Assembly: GCA_027484825.1 (NCBI GenBank)
Contig: JAIXSE010000021.1
Location: forward strand, 62,001 to 126,000
Length of the DNA stretch: 64,000 nucleotides
DNA from: Rubrivivax sp.
GTDB taxonomy: Bacteria > Pseudomonadota > Gammaproteobacteria > Burkholderiales > Burkholderiaceae_C
Direction of reading: 5' to 3'
A program made the position numbers and the translations under genes. Of the stretch, positions 40,998 to 50,596 are shown one piece after another (the first letter of the stretch is position 1; every line of letters begins with the position of its first letter). The notes under the pieces are model-generated. The model saw only the letters and a program-made list of their open reading frames with translations, made no database searches and was not told the DNA's origin.

Positions 40998-41954
40998 ATG
41001 ACGCTCTCCCTGGATCTGCTCTTCACCCTGGCCGGCCTGCTGCTGGCGGCCGTGGCGGTGATGACGCTGCTGGACGGCAGCCACCCCAAGCGCTGGACCA
41101 CCGGGCTCTTCTGGGGCCTGTATGCGGTGATGTTCCTGGCGGGCCATCTCGTGCCGCCGGAATGGGTGGGCGCCGGCGTGCTGTTGATGGCCCTGCTGGT
41201 GGGGCTGCGCGGCGTCGGGCCGGGCCAGCTTCAGTTGCCTTCCGCAGCGGCATGCGCCGCCAGTGCGCGTCGTCTGGGTCATCAGCTGTTCGTGCCGGCC
41301 CTGGCCATTCCGCTGCTCACCATGGCGGGCACGCTGTCGGCCAAGCATCTGATCGTGGGCGGCCTGCCGTTGATCGATCCCAAGAATGCAACCCTCGTCA
41401 GTCTGGGCCTGTCCTGCGTCATTGCATTGGGCCTGGCCTGCTGGCTCACCCGGGAGACGCCGGTGCAGGGCGTGCGCGAGGCCCGTCGCCTGATCGACGC
41501 CCTGGGCTGGGCCCTGGTGCTGCCGCAGATGCTCGGCATGCTGGGGCTGGTGTTCTCGGATGCGGGCGTGGGCAAGGCGGTGGCGCATGTCACCACCAGC
41601 ACCATCAACATGGACTTCCGTTTTGTGGCGGTCACCGTGTATGTGGTGGGCATGGCGCTGTTCACCGTCATCATGGGCAACGGCTTTGCGGCTTTCCCGG
41701 TGATGACGGGCGGTGTGGGCGTGCCGGTGCTGGTGGGCGTCTACCATGGCGACCCCGCGGTGATGGCCGCCATTGGCATGCTCTCCGGCTACTGCGGCAC
41801 GCTGATGACGCCGATGGCCGCCAACTTCAACATCGTGCCTGCGGCCCTGCTGGAATTGCCCGACAAGAATGCGGTGATCCGCGTGCAGGTGCCCACCGCG
41901 CTGATCTTGCTCGCGGTGAATGTGGTGCTGCTTAACCTGCTCATGTTCCACTAG
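40998..41954 (+). CDS. 5-oxoproline transporter, DUF979 subunit
   Basis: 318 residues with about nine membrane segments. NGFAAFPVMTGGVGVPVLVGVYHGDPAVMAAIGMLSGYCGTLMTPMAANFNIVPAALLELPDKNAVIRVQVPTA is the conserved core of DUF979 proteins. Paired with the DUF969 protein immediately upstream and followed by PxpA, it is the second part of the proposed 5-oxoproline transporter. Confidence 0.87.
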   Translation: MTLSLDLLFTLAGLLLAAVAVMTLLDGSHPKRWTTGLFWGLYAVMFLAGHLVPPEWVGAGVLLMALLVGLRGVGPGQLQLPSAAACAASARRLGHQLFVPALAIPLLTMAGTLSAKHLIVGGLPLIDPKNATLVSLGLSCVIALGLACWLTRETPVQGVREARRLIDALGWALVLPQMLGMLGLVFSDAGVGKAVAHVTTSTINMDFRFVAVTVYVVGMALFTVIMGNGFAAFPVMTGGVGVPVLVGVYHGDPAVMAAIGMLSGYCGTLMTPMAANFNIVPAALLELPDKNAVIRVQVPTALILLAVNVVLLNLLMFH

Positions 41955-41968
41955 AGAGGCCCTGACCC

Positions 41969-42733
41969 ATGAACATCGACCTGAACAGTGATCTCGGCGA
42001 AAGCTTCGGCGCCTGGCGCATGGGCGACGACGCCGCCATGCTGGCGGTGGTCAGCAGCGCCAATGTGGCCTGCGGCTTTCATGCGGGGGACCCGGCCGGC
42101 ATTTTGTCGACCCTGCGCGCGGCCGCATCTCGCGGAGTGAGCGTCGGGGCCCACGTGTCCTATCCGGACCTGGTGGGTTTTGGACGGCGCAACATGGACA
42201 TGGCCAGCGCCGATCTGCAGGCCAGCGTCATCTACCAGATCGGCGCCTTGCAAGGGCTGGCTGCCGCCGCCGGCACGCGGGTACGTTACGTCAAGCCACA
42301 CGGCGCGCTCTACAACTTCATCGCCCATGACGCGCGCCAGGCCGCCGATGTGATGGCTGCGGTGAAAGCGGTCGACGCGTCGCTGGGCCTGGTGGTGCTG
42401 GCCGGTTCCGCGTTGGCGGGCTGGGCGCGAGAGGCCGGACTGCGCACCGTGGAGGAAGCCTTCGCCGACCGCGGCTACCGGGCCGACGGCAGCCTGGTGC
42501 CGCGCAACCAGCCAGGCGCAGTGCTGCATGACCCCGAAGCGGTTGCCGAGCGCATGCTGCAACTGGCGAGGGACGGCACCGTCACGGCGGTGGATGGCAG
42601 CGTGGTGCGGGTGCGGGCGGAGTCCATCTGCGTTCATGGCGACAGCCCCGGCGCAGTGGCCATGGCACAGCGGGTGCGAGAACGGCTGACCGCGGAGGGT
42701 ATTCGCATCGCGGCCTTCATGGACCTTGCATGA
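41969..42733 (+). CDS. pxpA: 5-oxoprolinase subunit PxpA
   Basis: 254 residues of the LamB/YcsF family. [42 protein letters not shown] is diagnostic, with [13 protein letters not shown] and VKPHGALYN following. PxpA works with PxpB and PxpC to hydrolyse 5-oxoproline to glutamate with ATP. The stop overlaps the next start (ATGA), so the PxpBC fusion is translationally coupled. Confidence 0.95.
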   Translation: MNIDLNSDLGESFGAWRMGDDAAMLAVVSSANVACGFHAGDPAGILSTLRAAASRGVSVGAHVSYPDLVGFGRRNMDMASADLQASVIYQIGALQGLAAAAGTRVRYVKPHGALYNFIAHDARQAADVMAAVKAVDASLGLVVLAGSALAGWAREAGLRTVEEAFADRGYRADGSLVPRNQPGAVLHDPEAVAERMLQLARDGTVTAVDGSVVRVRAESICVHGDSPGAVAMAQRVRERLTAEGIRIAAFMDLA

Positions 42734-44568
42734 GCACGCCGCCCGTCAATGGCGCCATGCGCCTGCTGCCCGCCGGGGACGCGGTGCTGGTGGAGCTGGC
42801 CGACCTGTCGCAGACGCTGGCGCTGCTGGCCTCGCTGCGGGCGGATCCGATCCCGGGCGTGACGGAGATCGTGCCCGGGGCGCGCACGCTGCTGCTCATC
42901 CTCGATGCTGAGCGTCTGCTGCGCGACGCAGTGCCTGAAGAGGGCGGCGACAGTCTGACAGTTGGACAGGCCGAGAGGCACACCGAAGGGCCGCTTCAGG
43001 CGCCGCGTGAAAGCTTGGCGCAACCAGTGGCGCAACCAGTGGCGCAACCAGTGGCGCAACCCGTGGCGCAATCAGTGATCCAAGCCGTGTCGCGAGCGCT
43101 CGCCGGACGGTCGCTGGTGCCGGTTGAGAGCGCTGCCGGCGCCTGTGTCGAGATCCCGGTGCATTACGACGGTGAAGACCTGGCCGAGGTGGCCGCTCTG
43201 CTTCAGATCACGCCGCAGGACGTCGTTCGCCGCCACACCGGCAGCGATTGGTTTGTCGCCTTCACCGGCTTCGCTCCCGGCTTTGCCTATCTGACCGGTG
43301 GGGACGAGCTGCTGCGCACGCTGCCCCGTCGCAGTTCTCCGCGCACCCGAATCCCAGCGGGCGCCGTGGCAGCCGCTGGCGGGTTCAGCGGCGTGTATCC
43401 GAAGGCCAGCCCGGGCGGCTGGCAGTTGCTGGGCCAAACGCTGACGCCGATGTGGGATGTGCAGCGCGACCCGCCCGCGCTGCTGCAACCTGGGCAGCGG
43501 GTGCGATTCGTGGATGCCGGGCCCCGCGCGGCGTTGGTGGGCCGTGGCGAAGTCGGCCAGCCCGACATCGCCCGCGTCGATATCACCCCTGCCGTTATCG
43601 CCAGCACGCAGGGCCCTCGGGCTGATGTCGTTGAGGCTGCAGCCGACGTGGCAGCCGCTGCCATCGAGATCGCCCAGCCGGGTCTGCAAGCGCTGCTGCA
43701 GGACCTGGGCCGTCCTGGACAAGCCGGGCAGGGCGTGTCCGCCTCCGGCGCGATGGACCGACGCTCGCTCAAGGCCGCCAATCGCCTGGTCGGCAATCCG
43801 GAAGACGAGGCCTGCATGGAGGTGTTGCTCGGCGGCTTCGAGGTGATCAGCCATGGCGACCTGGTCGTGGCCGTCACCGGTGCGCAAGGTCCGCTCCAAC
43901 TGATCGGGCCCGATGGGCGCAGCCACAGCGTTGACCGTCACACGCCGCTGGCCCTGTCACAGGGAGACCGGCTGCGACTGGGGGCTCCCATTGCCGGTGT
44001 CCGCAGCTATGTGTCGGTGCGTGGGGGAGTGGCCATCCCAGCGGTGCTGGGCAGCCGGTCCTACGACGCCCTGGCAGACGTGGGCCCCGCCCCCCTCAAG
44101 GCCGAAGACCGCCTGACGATTCGGCCCATCCGCCACGCCGCCGTGGTGGGACATCCCGAAGCAGCCTGGGCTCAATTCCCCCGGCCCGGCGACGAGGTGC
44201 AGATCGATCTGTGCCTGGGCCCCCGCGCGGACTGGTTCACCCAGGAAGCGCTGACCACGCTGGTGTCCCAGCCCTGGACGGTCACCCCGCAATCCAACCG
44301 CGTCGGCCTTCGGCTGCAAGGCGACACCGCCCTGACCCGAGCGGTGAACTCCGAGCTCCCCAGCGAAGGCACGCCGCTGGGGGCCCTGCAGGTGCCCGCC
44401 AACGGCCAGCCGGTGCTGTTCCTGGCCGACCATCCGCTGACGGGCGGTTATCCCGTCATCGCCTGCGTGGCGCCCTGGCACCTGGACCTCGCCGGTCAGC
44501 TGCCGGTGGGCGTGCGGCTGCGTTTCCGGGTGGTGCGCGGCTTCGAGCCGCTGACCGTCCCAGCATGA
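42730..44568 (+). CDS. pxpBC: Fused 5-oxoprolinase subunits PxpB and PxpC
   Basis: 612 residues. The PxpB/KipI part spans about 1-290 ([41 protein letters not shown]; then [58 protein letters not shown]). The PxpC/KipA part spans about 310-612 ([13 protein letters not shown] [35 protein letters not shown]). An insertion between the halves of PxpB (about residues 78-125) contains a five-unit AQPV repeat. Both domains resemble the carboxyltransferase part of urea carboxylase, which matters because a biotin carboxylase gene follows. Confidence 0.93.
   Translation: MSTPPVNGAMRLLPAGDAVLVELADLSQTLALLASLRADPIPGVTEIVPGARTLLLILDAERLLRDAVPEEGGDSLTVGQAERHTEGPLQAPRESLAQPVAQPVAQPVAQPVAQSVIQAVSRALAGRSLVPVESAAGACVEIPVHYDGEDLAEVAALLQITPQDVVRRHTGSDWFVAFTGFAPGFAYLTGGDELLRTLPRRSSPRTRIPAGAVAAAGGFSGVYPKASPGGWQLLGQTLTPMWDVQRDPPALLQPGQRVRFVDAGPRAALVGRGEVGQPDIARVDITPAVIASTQGPRADVVEAAADVAAAAIEIAQPGLQALLQDLGRPGQAGQGVSASGAMDRRSLKAANRLVGNPEDEACMEVLLGGFEVISHGDLVVAVTGAQGPLQLIGPDGRSHSVDRHTPLALSQGDRLRLGAPIAGVRSYVSVRGGVAIPAVLGSRSYDALADVGPAPLKAEDRLTIRPIRHAAVVGHPEAAWAQFPRPGDEVQIDLCLGPRADWFTQEALTTLVSQPWTVTPQSNRVGLRLQGDTALTRAVNSELPSEGTPLGALQVPANGQPVLFLADHPLTGGYPVIACVAPWHLDLAGQLPVGVRLRFRVVRGFEPLTVPA
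43016..43075. repeat. 12-base tandem repeat inside pxpBC
   Basis: Five units of TGGCGCAACCAG, the first three nearly exact, encode A-Q-P-V repeats at residues ~96-116. The unit keeps the frame. It occupies a surface linker between two parts of the PxpB fold. Confidence 0.85.
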
Positions 44569-44583
44569 ATCCGAGGTGAGTCC

Positions 44584-46404
44584 ATGCCCATCAAGAAAGT
44601 TCTGATCGCCAACCGGGGCGAGATTGCTGTGCGCATCATCCGCGCCTGTGCCGACTACGGCGTGCGCTCCGTTGCGGTGTATGCGGACCCGGACCTCCAT
44701 GCCCTGCATGCCGGCCTGGCGGATGAAGCCTACGGTCTGGACGGGCATCGTCCCGCCGACACGTATTTGTCCATCGACAAGCTGCTGGCTGCGGCCCGTC
44801 GCAGCGGCGCGGACGCGGTCCATCCCGGCTACGGCTTCCTGTCGGAGAACGCTGCCTTCGCCCGTGCGGTGCTGGACGCCGGCCTCACCTGGATCGGCCC
44901 GCCGCCGTCCGCCATCGAGCAACTGGGGGACAAGGTGTCCGCCCGGCGCCTGGCGATGGAGGCCGGAGCACCGCTGGTGGCCGGATCACCCGGGCCGGTG
45001 GACAACGCCGACCAGGTGCTGGCCTTCGCCCGGCAGCATGGCCTGCCGATTGCGATCAAGGCGGCCTTTGGGGGCGGTGGCCGCGGCATGAAGGTGGTGT
45101 GGAAGCTGGAGGACGTGGCCGAGCAGTTCGACTCCGCCGTCCGGGAAGCCACCGCCGCATTCGGTCGCGGCGAGTGCTTCGTGGAGCAGTTCCTGGACCG
45201 GCCCCGCCATGTGGAGGCGCAGGTGATGGCCGACAGCCAGGGCCAGGTGGTGGTGCTGGGCACGCGGGACTGCTCGCTGCAACGCCGCAACCAGAAGCTG
45301 GTGGAAGAGGCGCCCGCACCGTTCCTGACGGACGAGCAGCGCGAGCGCATCCACCGTGCTGCCCGGGATGTCTGCCGACGTGCGGGCTACGTCGGGGCGG
45401 GCACGGTGGAGTTCCTGCTCAGCAGCACCGGTGCGATCTCTTTCCTGGAGGTCAACACGCGGCTGCAGGTCGAGCATCCGGTCACCGAAGAGACCTGCGG
45501 CCTGGACTTGGTGGTGGAGCAGCTGCGCATTGCTGACGGGCTGCCCCTCACGCTGACCGAAACGCCGGTGCCGCGCGGTCATGCCATCGAATTCCGCATC
45601 AATGCGGAGGATGTGGGACGCGGCTTCCTTCCGGCGCCGGGTCCGGTGACCGTGTTTGAGGCGCCCTCGGGGCCGGGGGTGCGGGTGGACACGGGCGTGG
45701 TGTCGGGCTCGGTCGTGCCTGCGGCGTTTGATTCGTTGATGGCCAAGCTCATCGTCACCGGCGCCACGCGGGAACAAGCCCTTGCCCGGGCCCGTCGCGC
45801 GCTGGCCGAGTTCCGGATCGAAGGCGTTCCCACCGTGCTGCCGTTCCATCGTGAGGTGCTGCGCCATGCCGACTTCACGGCCAGCGACGGCTTCAAGGTG
45901 CATACGCGCTGGATCGAGACCGACTTCGCCTCAGCGCTGGCGGCCGCCACGCGGGTGGAGCCGGTGGCGCAGGCGCCGCTACGGCAGTGGACGATCGAGC
46001 TGGACGGCAGGCGTGTTCGCCTGGGCTTGCCGGCGGATCTGCTGAGCGGGCTGGCGGCGGGGGCTTCGGCTGTCGGCGGCGCTGGTGTGCAGGGAGGAAC
46101 TGGCGGGACTTGCGACCCAAGCGGGTCCGGCCTGTCCACGGCGTCCGGCGAAGGCAGGTCCGGCGACTCCGGCGCCACCGATGCGGCGCACGACCCCTCA
46201 GCGGTCGAGGCCCCCATGAGTGGCCTGCTGCAAGCCTGGAAGGTCGAGGACGATGCGCAGGTCGAGGCGGGGCAGCTCATCGCCGTGCTCGAGGCGATGA
46301 AGATGGAGACGCAGGTGCTGGCGCATCGCGCTGGCCGCGTGACCCACCTGGCGGAGGCAGGCGCTCCGGTGTCGGCAGGCAGCCCACTCGCGCGGATTGC
46401 CTGA
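44584..46404 (+). CDS. Biotin carboxylase fused to BCCP
   Basis: 606 residues. The biotin carboxylase domain (1 to about 450) shows [17 protein letters not shown], the Gly-rich ATP loop FGGGGRGMK, and the catalytic [14 protein letters not shown]. After a Gly/Ser/Ala-rich linker (about 490-540) a biotin carrier domain ends the protein, with biotinyl Lys573 in [11 protein letters not shown]. It is like the alpha subunit of acyl-CoA carboxylases but shorter, and no carboxyltransferase subunit gene lies nearby. It follows pxpBC by 15 bases in the same operon. A role with PxpBC, analogous to urea carboxylase, is proposed; a role in acyl-CoA carboxylation is the alternative. Confidence 0.92.
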   Translation: MPIKKVLIANRGEIAVRIIRACADYGVRSVAVYADPDLHALHAGLADEAYGLDGHRPADTYLSIDKLLAAARRSGADAVHPGYGFLSENAAFARAVLDAGLTWIGPPPSAIEQLGDKVSARRLAMEAGAPLVAGSPGPVDNADQVLAFARQHGLPIAIKAAFGGGGRGMKVVWKLEDVAEQFDSAVREATAAFGRGECFVEQFLDRPRHVEAQVMADSQGQVVVLGTRDCSLQRRNQKLVEEAPAPFLTDEQRERIHRAARDVCRRAGYVGAGTVEFLLSSTGAISFLEVNTRLQVEHPVTEETCGLDLVVEQLRIADGLPLTLTETPVPRGHAIEFRINAEDVGRGFLPAPGPVTVFEAPSGPGVRVDTGVVSGSVVPAAFDSLMAKLIVTGATREQALARARRALAEFRIEGVPTVLPFHREVLRHADFTASDGFKVHTRWIETDFASALAAATRVEPVAQAPLRQWTIELDGRRVRLGLPADLLSGLAAGASAVGGAGVQGGTGGTCDPSGSGLSTASGEGRSGDSGATDAAHDPSAVEAPMSGLLQAWKVEDDAQVEAGQLIAVLEAMKMETQVLAHRAGRVTHLAEAGAPVSAGSPLARIA

Positions 46405-46409
46405 GGGGT

Positions 46410-47528
46410 TTAGAGCGTCCTCAAGAAGGCCTCCAGGTCCTGCAATTCGCGGGCATTGAGCTGGATCGGCCGGATGAGCGGCGACGGCGGAATGGCCATG
46501 AGTCCCTGGGCATTCTTGGGAGGCTGGGGCATGCCGGCGTTGTAGCTCTCGAGGACACCGCGCAGCGTCGGCGTGATGCCGTTGTGGAAGTAGGGCGCGG
46601 TGCGGGCAATGCCCCGCAGCGACGGCGTGCGGAACGCCCCCGCATCCTCGGGCCGTCCGGTCGTCCCCTGGCGCCCCAGGTCTTGCAGACGGCGCCCCAG
46701 TGCGCTCATGCCGATCTGGTGGAACTCATGCTGGGTGAACTGTGGGCCGCTGTGGCAGTTCATGCAGCGGGCCTTGGTGCGGAACAGATGCAGTCCGCGG
46801 ATCTCCTGGTCGCTCAAGGCGGCCGTTTGACCTTCGATGAAGTCGTCAAAGCGGGTGCGCGGGGCTTCAATGCGGCGCTCGAACGCGGCCAGCGCCTTGC
46901 CCAGTCGGCTCAGCGTGACGGCGTCATCCCCGAACACGTCCTTGAAGCGCCGGGGATAGTCGGTCTCGCGGGCGAGTCGCTGCTGGAGGGCCTGAAGGTC
47001 CATCGCCATCTCCACCGGATTGGCAATCGGCATCAGGGCCTGGCTCTCCAGGTCGGCGGCGCGACCGTCCCACATCAACTGCGGCACAAAGGCCACGCCC
47101 ATCAGATGCGGTGTGTTGCGCGGCCCCGCCTGCGCATCTTGTCCCAGGGCGAGCCGACGGCCGTCGGAGAAGCCGAGGTGAGGCGCATGGCAGCTGGCAC
47201 AGCTGAGGGTTCGATCCCGCGACAGTCGGGGGTCGAAGAACAACTGCTCCCCCAGCGTGACCAGTGTGGCAGGGACAGCCGGCAGCGCCGGACGCGGGCT
47301 GAGTTCCTCCCATCGGACCCCCGCATCCACCTGGGCCGCCGGCCAGCCGCTGCGCGGGCCGCGATAGGCCTGGGTCACGTCGTCGCTGGCTGCCGCACTT
47401 GGCGGGCTGCTCTTCGGGGACGCTCGGCCGCTGGGCCCGATGTCTTCAGCCATGCCCGCGTTCGCGGCCCACAGCAGCCCCGTGGCCAGGGCTGCGCGCA
47501 AGGTCCTGCCCAGACGCTCAGAACTCAT
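46410..47528 (-). CDS. Di-heme cytochrome c peroxidase (MauG/MbnH-like)
   Basis: 372 residues with a signal peptide (LRAALATGLLWAANAGMAE). Two heme c sites: CASCH at 110-114 and CMNCH at 255-259. LGEQLFFDPRLSRD, NTPHLMGVAF..MWDGRAADL and FRTPSLRGIARTAPYFHNG are conserved in the bacterial cytochrome c peroxidase/MauG family. It acts in the periplasm. Its start lies inside the 3' end of the TonB-dependent receptor gene (11-base overlap), so it is co-translated with it. It may oxidise the receptor's ligand or a partner protein rather than just remove peroxide. Confidence 0.9.
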   Translation of the reverse strand: MSSERLGRTLRAALATGLLWAANAGMAEDIGPSGRASPKSSPPSAAASDDVTQAYRGPRSGWPAAQVDAGVRWEELSPRPALPAVPATLVTLGEQLFFDPRLSRDRTLSCASCHAPHLGFSDGRRLALGQDAQAGPRNTPHLMGVAFVPQLMWDGRAADLESQALMPIANPVEMAMDLQALQQRLARETDYPRRFKDVFGDDAVTLSRLGKALAAFERRIEAPRTRFDDFIEGQTAALSDQEIRGLHLFRTKARCMNCHSGPQFTQHEFHQIGMSALGRRLQDLGRQGTTGRPEDAGAFRTPSLRGIARTAPYFHNGITPTLRGVLESYNAGMPQPPKNAQGLMAIPPSPLIRPIQLNARELQDLEAFLRTL

Positions 47529-50508
47529 AACCCACCTCCAGCGCCACGCTGCGACCGCGCTCGTAAGTGGCGTAGGTGTCGCTGACGGTGCTTGTGTTCT
47601 TGCGGTTGGTGAGGTTCTCGAGTGTCAGCTTGACTTGCAGGCGCTGGTCGCCCCGCACCCGCGGTTCCCAATGGATCACCGTATCGATCGCCAGGGAGCG
47701 TGGCAGGTTGGTGCGCTCATAGACATCCACCGTGGTGCCTTGATAGTCGGTCGTGCCGTTCTTCAGCATCTGCTGATAGCGGTCGCGGATGCGCAGCAGG
47801 TGGCTGACCGTGAGGTGGTAGGCCGGCAGGCTGCTCATGGCGCCTATACGCAAGGTCCACGGGCGGTTGTAGTTGTCCGCCGGCATGTCGGAATAGCGGA
47901 TGAACTGGCCGTCGTACTGGATGATGGCGTCGTCGAGTTTGTCGGTGGAATAGGTGTCGCCATAGGTGCTGTAGTTGGACCGCACATCGCTTTTGTTGAC
48001 CGCCAGCCACCAGCGGGTGGCCACCGGACCGGTCTTGAAGGCGGTGGCGCTGGACCAGCTCAAGGTCCAGTCGCGGGTCTTGCTGCGGCCGTCATTGGTG
48101 TAGACGTAGCAGCTGTTGCCGTTGCAGTCGGTCTGTTTGCTGACGATGCGCTTGATGACCTGGTCCTTGCCGTCCCGCTGCGTCACCCGCAGGCTGAGCG
48201 GGCCGCCCAGCCAGGCGGGCGCGAACACCAGACCGGCGGTGAGCTCGTCGTCATAGGGGGTCTTCATTGTCTCCAGGCGATTCAAGGGAAGCGCTTGCGT
48301 GCCGGTGCCCCAGGTCAAGGTGCCGCTGCGGGTCTGGGTGACCAGCAGGGTGTGGATCTTTTCCTGCAAGGCGTAGGCAAACAGGCTGCGACCGTAATAG
48401 CGGTTGGCGCCGGCATCGATCAGCCAGGTCGGGTTGGGCTGCCAGCTCAGGGCCATGCGCGGACCCAGATCGAACTGGTCGGTGAGCGTGTCCCGATCCG
48501 CTCGGACACCGGCGCGGAGATTGAAATCGCGCCAGCGGATGTCGTCTTCCACAAAGGCGCTGTAGGACTCGCTCTGCAGCCCGAAACTGCCCGCGTTGTA
48601 CGTCATCAGCCGGGTGAAGTATTGGCCGACCTTGCGGTTGATGCTGGGCGTGGCGGAGCAGGCCTCGGTGTCCTGCGTGCCGTCGGCGCGCTGGCAGCGC
48701 GAGAGGGCGCCGGTGGTGGGGAGGTTGGCTACGGTCAGGTAGTAGCGCTGCGCCTTCAGTCGGTCGTAGCTGGCGTCCTGCCGGCGCAGTTCCACGCCGG
48801 TGGAAACACGGTGCTGCGTCGCGCCGATCGCCACTGCCTGGAAGGCGCCCTTGACCTTGTAGGCCAGCGTCTTGAGGCGCTGGTCGACATCGCCCCATGC
48901 GCCTTCACCGCTGGTGGGCGTGCTGTCGGTGCTGTCGCCCCAGTTCTTGTCGGTGGACCAGCGCCAATTGCGGTAGTAGTCGGCATCGCTGCGACGGGAT
49001 TGGTCGGAGCTGCTGTAGGACAGCTGCTGCGTCAGCAGGACTGGCTCGAACCGTGATTCCCAGCGACCCGAGAGCGTCAGACCTCCGCTTTGCAGGGTGT
49101 AGTCGCTGTTGCGGAAGTTCTCGATGAAATACCGGTTGTCCGACGGCGCGTAGACCAGACTGAGGTCGGCGCGATGGATGCTGCCGGTGGGCTTGAAGTC
49201 GGTCTTGAGCGCCAGGGTGTCCTGACGGCGCTGCTGCGTGACTTCACGGCTTTCGGTGCTGCCGTCGTTGTCCGTGCTGAAACGGCGCAGCGGAATGTCC
49301 GACTGCCGACGCACGGCGCTGAGCAGCACGCCCCATTCCTCGGTGGGGCGCATCTCCAGCGTGGTCTTGTAGGTCCATTTGCGAAAGCGCGGCTGCATGT
49401 CCGCATTGGAAGACGCTTCGAACGCCTCGCGACGGGCCGGATCGATGAAGACGTGGGTCCAGTCCGAGGACGTGTAGCCCACCGCCACACTGCCGCCAAA
49501 GCGCTTGCGCGCGGCGCACAGACGTGCATCCACCACGCCACCGGTGAAGCGGCCATACTCGGCGGAGATGTTGGCGTCCCGCACTTCGATGTCGCACAGG
49601 ATGCTGCTGTCGACTGCCAGCGCCTGCGAAGCGCCTGGGACGAACTCCGGGCTCTCGGTGGTGATCTTGAGGCCCGGGTCCAGGTCATTCATGGCCGAGA
49701 CGCCGTCCAGCAGGATCTGGTTCTGATAGGGCTTGGAGCCGTGGATCGAGATTTCCGCCGGAGCGATTTCGCCGCCGGTGTAAGAGGACAGCTGCGACTC
49801 GCTGTACTGGATGTTCGGGTTGAGTTTGAGTTGGCTGGTCAGGTCCCCGTTGATCGCCGGCAGGTTGCGGATCATGGCGCGGTCGAGGCGGTCCACGGTG
49901 GGCAGAGGTCGGCCTTGCACGGCCACCATGGGCAGGCGCTGCAGTCGCAGCTCGGGCGAGTCTTCATCGTCGGTGATGGCGGTCTGGGAAGACGTCGGCC
50001 GGCGCCGGATCATCACGCCGCCGGCGCTGGACGGCTGGGCCTCAAAAGGCGTTCCGGCCAACAACACCTTCAGGCCCGCCATGACGTCATATTGGCCGTT
50101 CAAGGCCTGGCTGCGAAAGCCGTTCACCGCGGCGGCATCGAACACCAGCACCACCCCGGCCTCTGCAGCGAAACGGTTCAGGGCCTCGGCCAGCGGCGAG
50201 GCGGGCAGATCGTAACGGGGGGCGGGCGCGGTGCGCGGCGCAGCGGATGGCTGACCCGCTGCGGCGCCAGCGGCCTGGGCCGACAGCACGCCGGCGCCCA
50301 GCAGGGCGGCCAGTAGCGGTCGAAGCAGCGGCCGAAGCAGCGTAGAAGGCAGCGTGAGGGGCAGCGTACGGGGCAACGCAAGAAGCGGCGCCAAAGGCAG
50401 CCCGGCAGTCCCTGTGCCGGGCAAGGCTGCGCCGCGTCGCCGCACCGTTGGAGCGCCTGGGCGGGAGGGCAGGTCGGGGCGGGGCAGGGGATGGCGAAGT
50501 CGGTTCAT
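47518..50508 (-). CDS. FecA-type TonB-dependent receptor with signalling domain
   Basis: 996 residues. A long repeat-like leader rich in Leu/Pro/Arg (LPLAPLLALPRTLPLTLPSTLLRPLLRPLLAALLG) precedes the signal cleavage region. An STN signalling domain (about 100-165: LAEALNRFAAEAGVVLVFDAAAVNGFRSQALNGQYDVMAGLKVLLAGT) interacts with the FecR-like protein. Plug (RNLPAINGDLTSQLKLNPNIQYSESQLSSYTGGEIAPAEISIHGSKPYQNQILLDGV) and a barrel ending in GYEF follow. It should import a metal chelate with TonB and signal its presence to the cognate sigma factor. Confidence 0.9.
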   Translation of the reverse strand: MNRLRHPLPRPDLPSRPGAPTVRRRGAALPGTGTAGLPLAPLLALPRTLPLTLPSTLLRPLLRPLLAALLGAGVLSAQAAGAAAGQPSAAPRTAPAPRYDLPASPLAEALNRFAAEAGVVLVFDAAAVNGFRSQALNGQYDVMAGLKVLLAGTPFEAQPSSAGGVMIRRRPTSSQTAITDDEDSPELRLQRLPMVAVQGRPLPTVDRLDRAMIRNLPAINGDLTSQLKLNPNIQYSESQLSSYTGGEIAPAEISIHGSKPYQNQILLDGVSAMNDLDPGLKITTESPEFVPGASQALAVDSSILCDIEVRDANISAEYGRFTGGVVDARLCAARKRFGGSVAVGYTSSDWTHVFIDPARREAFEASSNADMQPRFRKWTYKTTLEMRPTEEWGVLLSAVRRQSDIPLRRFSTDNDGSTESREVTQQRRQDTLALKTDFKPTGSIHRADLSLVYAPSDNRYFIENFRNSDYTLQSGGLTLSGRWESRFEPVLLTQQLSYSSSDQSRRSDADYYRNWRWSTDKNWGDSTDSTPTSGEGAWGDVDQRLKTLAYKVKGAFQAVAIGATQHRVSTGVELRRQDASYDRLKAQRYYLTVANLPTTGALSRCQRADGTQDTEACSATPSINRKVGQYFTRLMTYNAGSFGLQSESYSAFVEDDIRWRDFNLRAGVRADRDTLTDQFDLGPRMALSWQPNPTWLIDAGANRYYGRSLFAYALQEKIHTLLVTQTRSGTLTWGTGTQALPLNRLETMKTPYDDELTAGLVFAPAWLGGPLSLRVTQRDGKDQVIKRIVSKQTDCNGNSCYVYTNDGRSKTRDWTLSWSSATAFKTGPVATRWWLAVNKSDVRSNYSTYGDTYSTDKLDDAIIQYDGQFIRYSDMPADNYNRPWTLRIGAMSSLPAYHLTVSHLLRIRDRYQQMLKNGTTDYQGTTVDVYERTNLPRSLAIDTVIHWEPRVRGDQRLQVKLTLENLTNRKNTSTVSDTYATYERGRSVALEVGYEF

Positions 50509-50556
50509 GGTTCGGTGCGTATCACTGACCCATGAAGGCCGAACGAGACCGGCAAA

Positions 50557-50594
50557 AGGACAACGGACAGGACGGTGGGCGCGAAATTTTTTTG
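50557..50594 (-). promoter_or_regulatory. Possible ECF-sigma promoter of the receptor gene
   Basis: In the 88 bases before the receptor an A-tract with AAATTT and, about 20 bases on, TGTCCT-like motifs appear on the minus strand. FecI-type sigma factors use an A-rich -35 and TGTCC-like -10, but the spacing here is not canonical. Confidence 0.25.
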
Positions 50595-50596
50595 TA

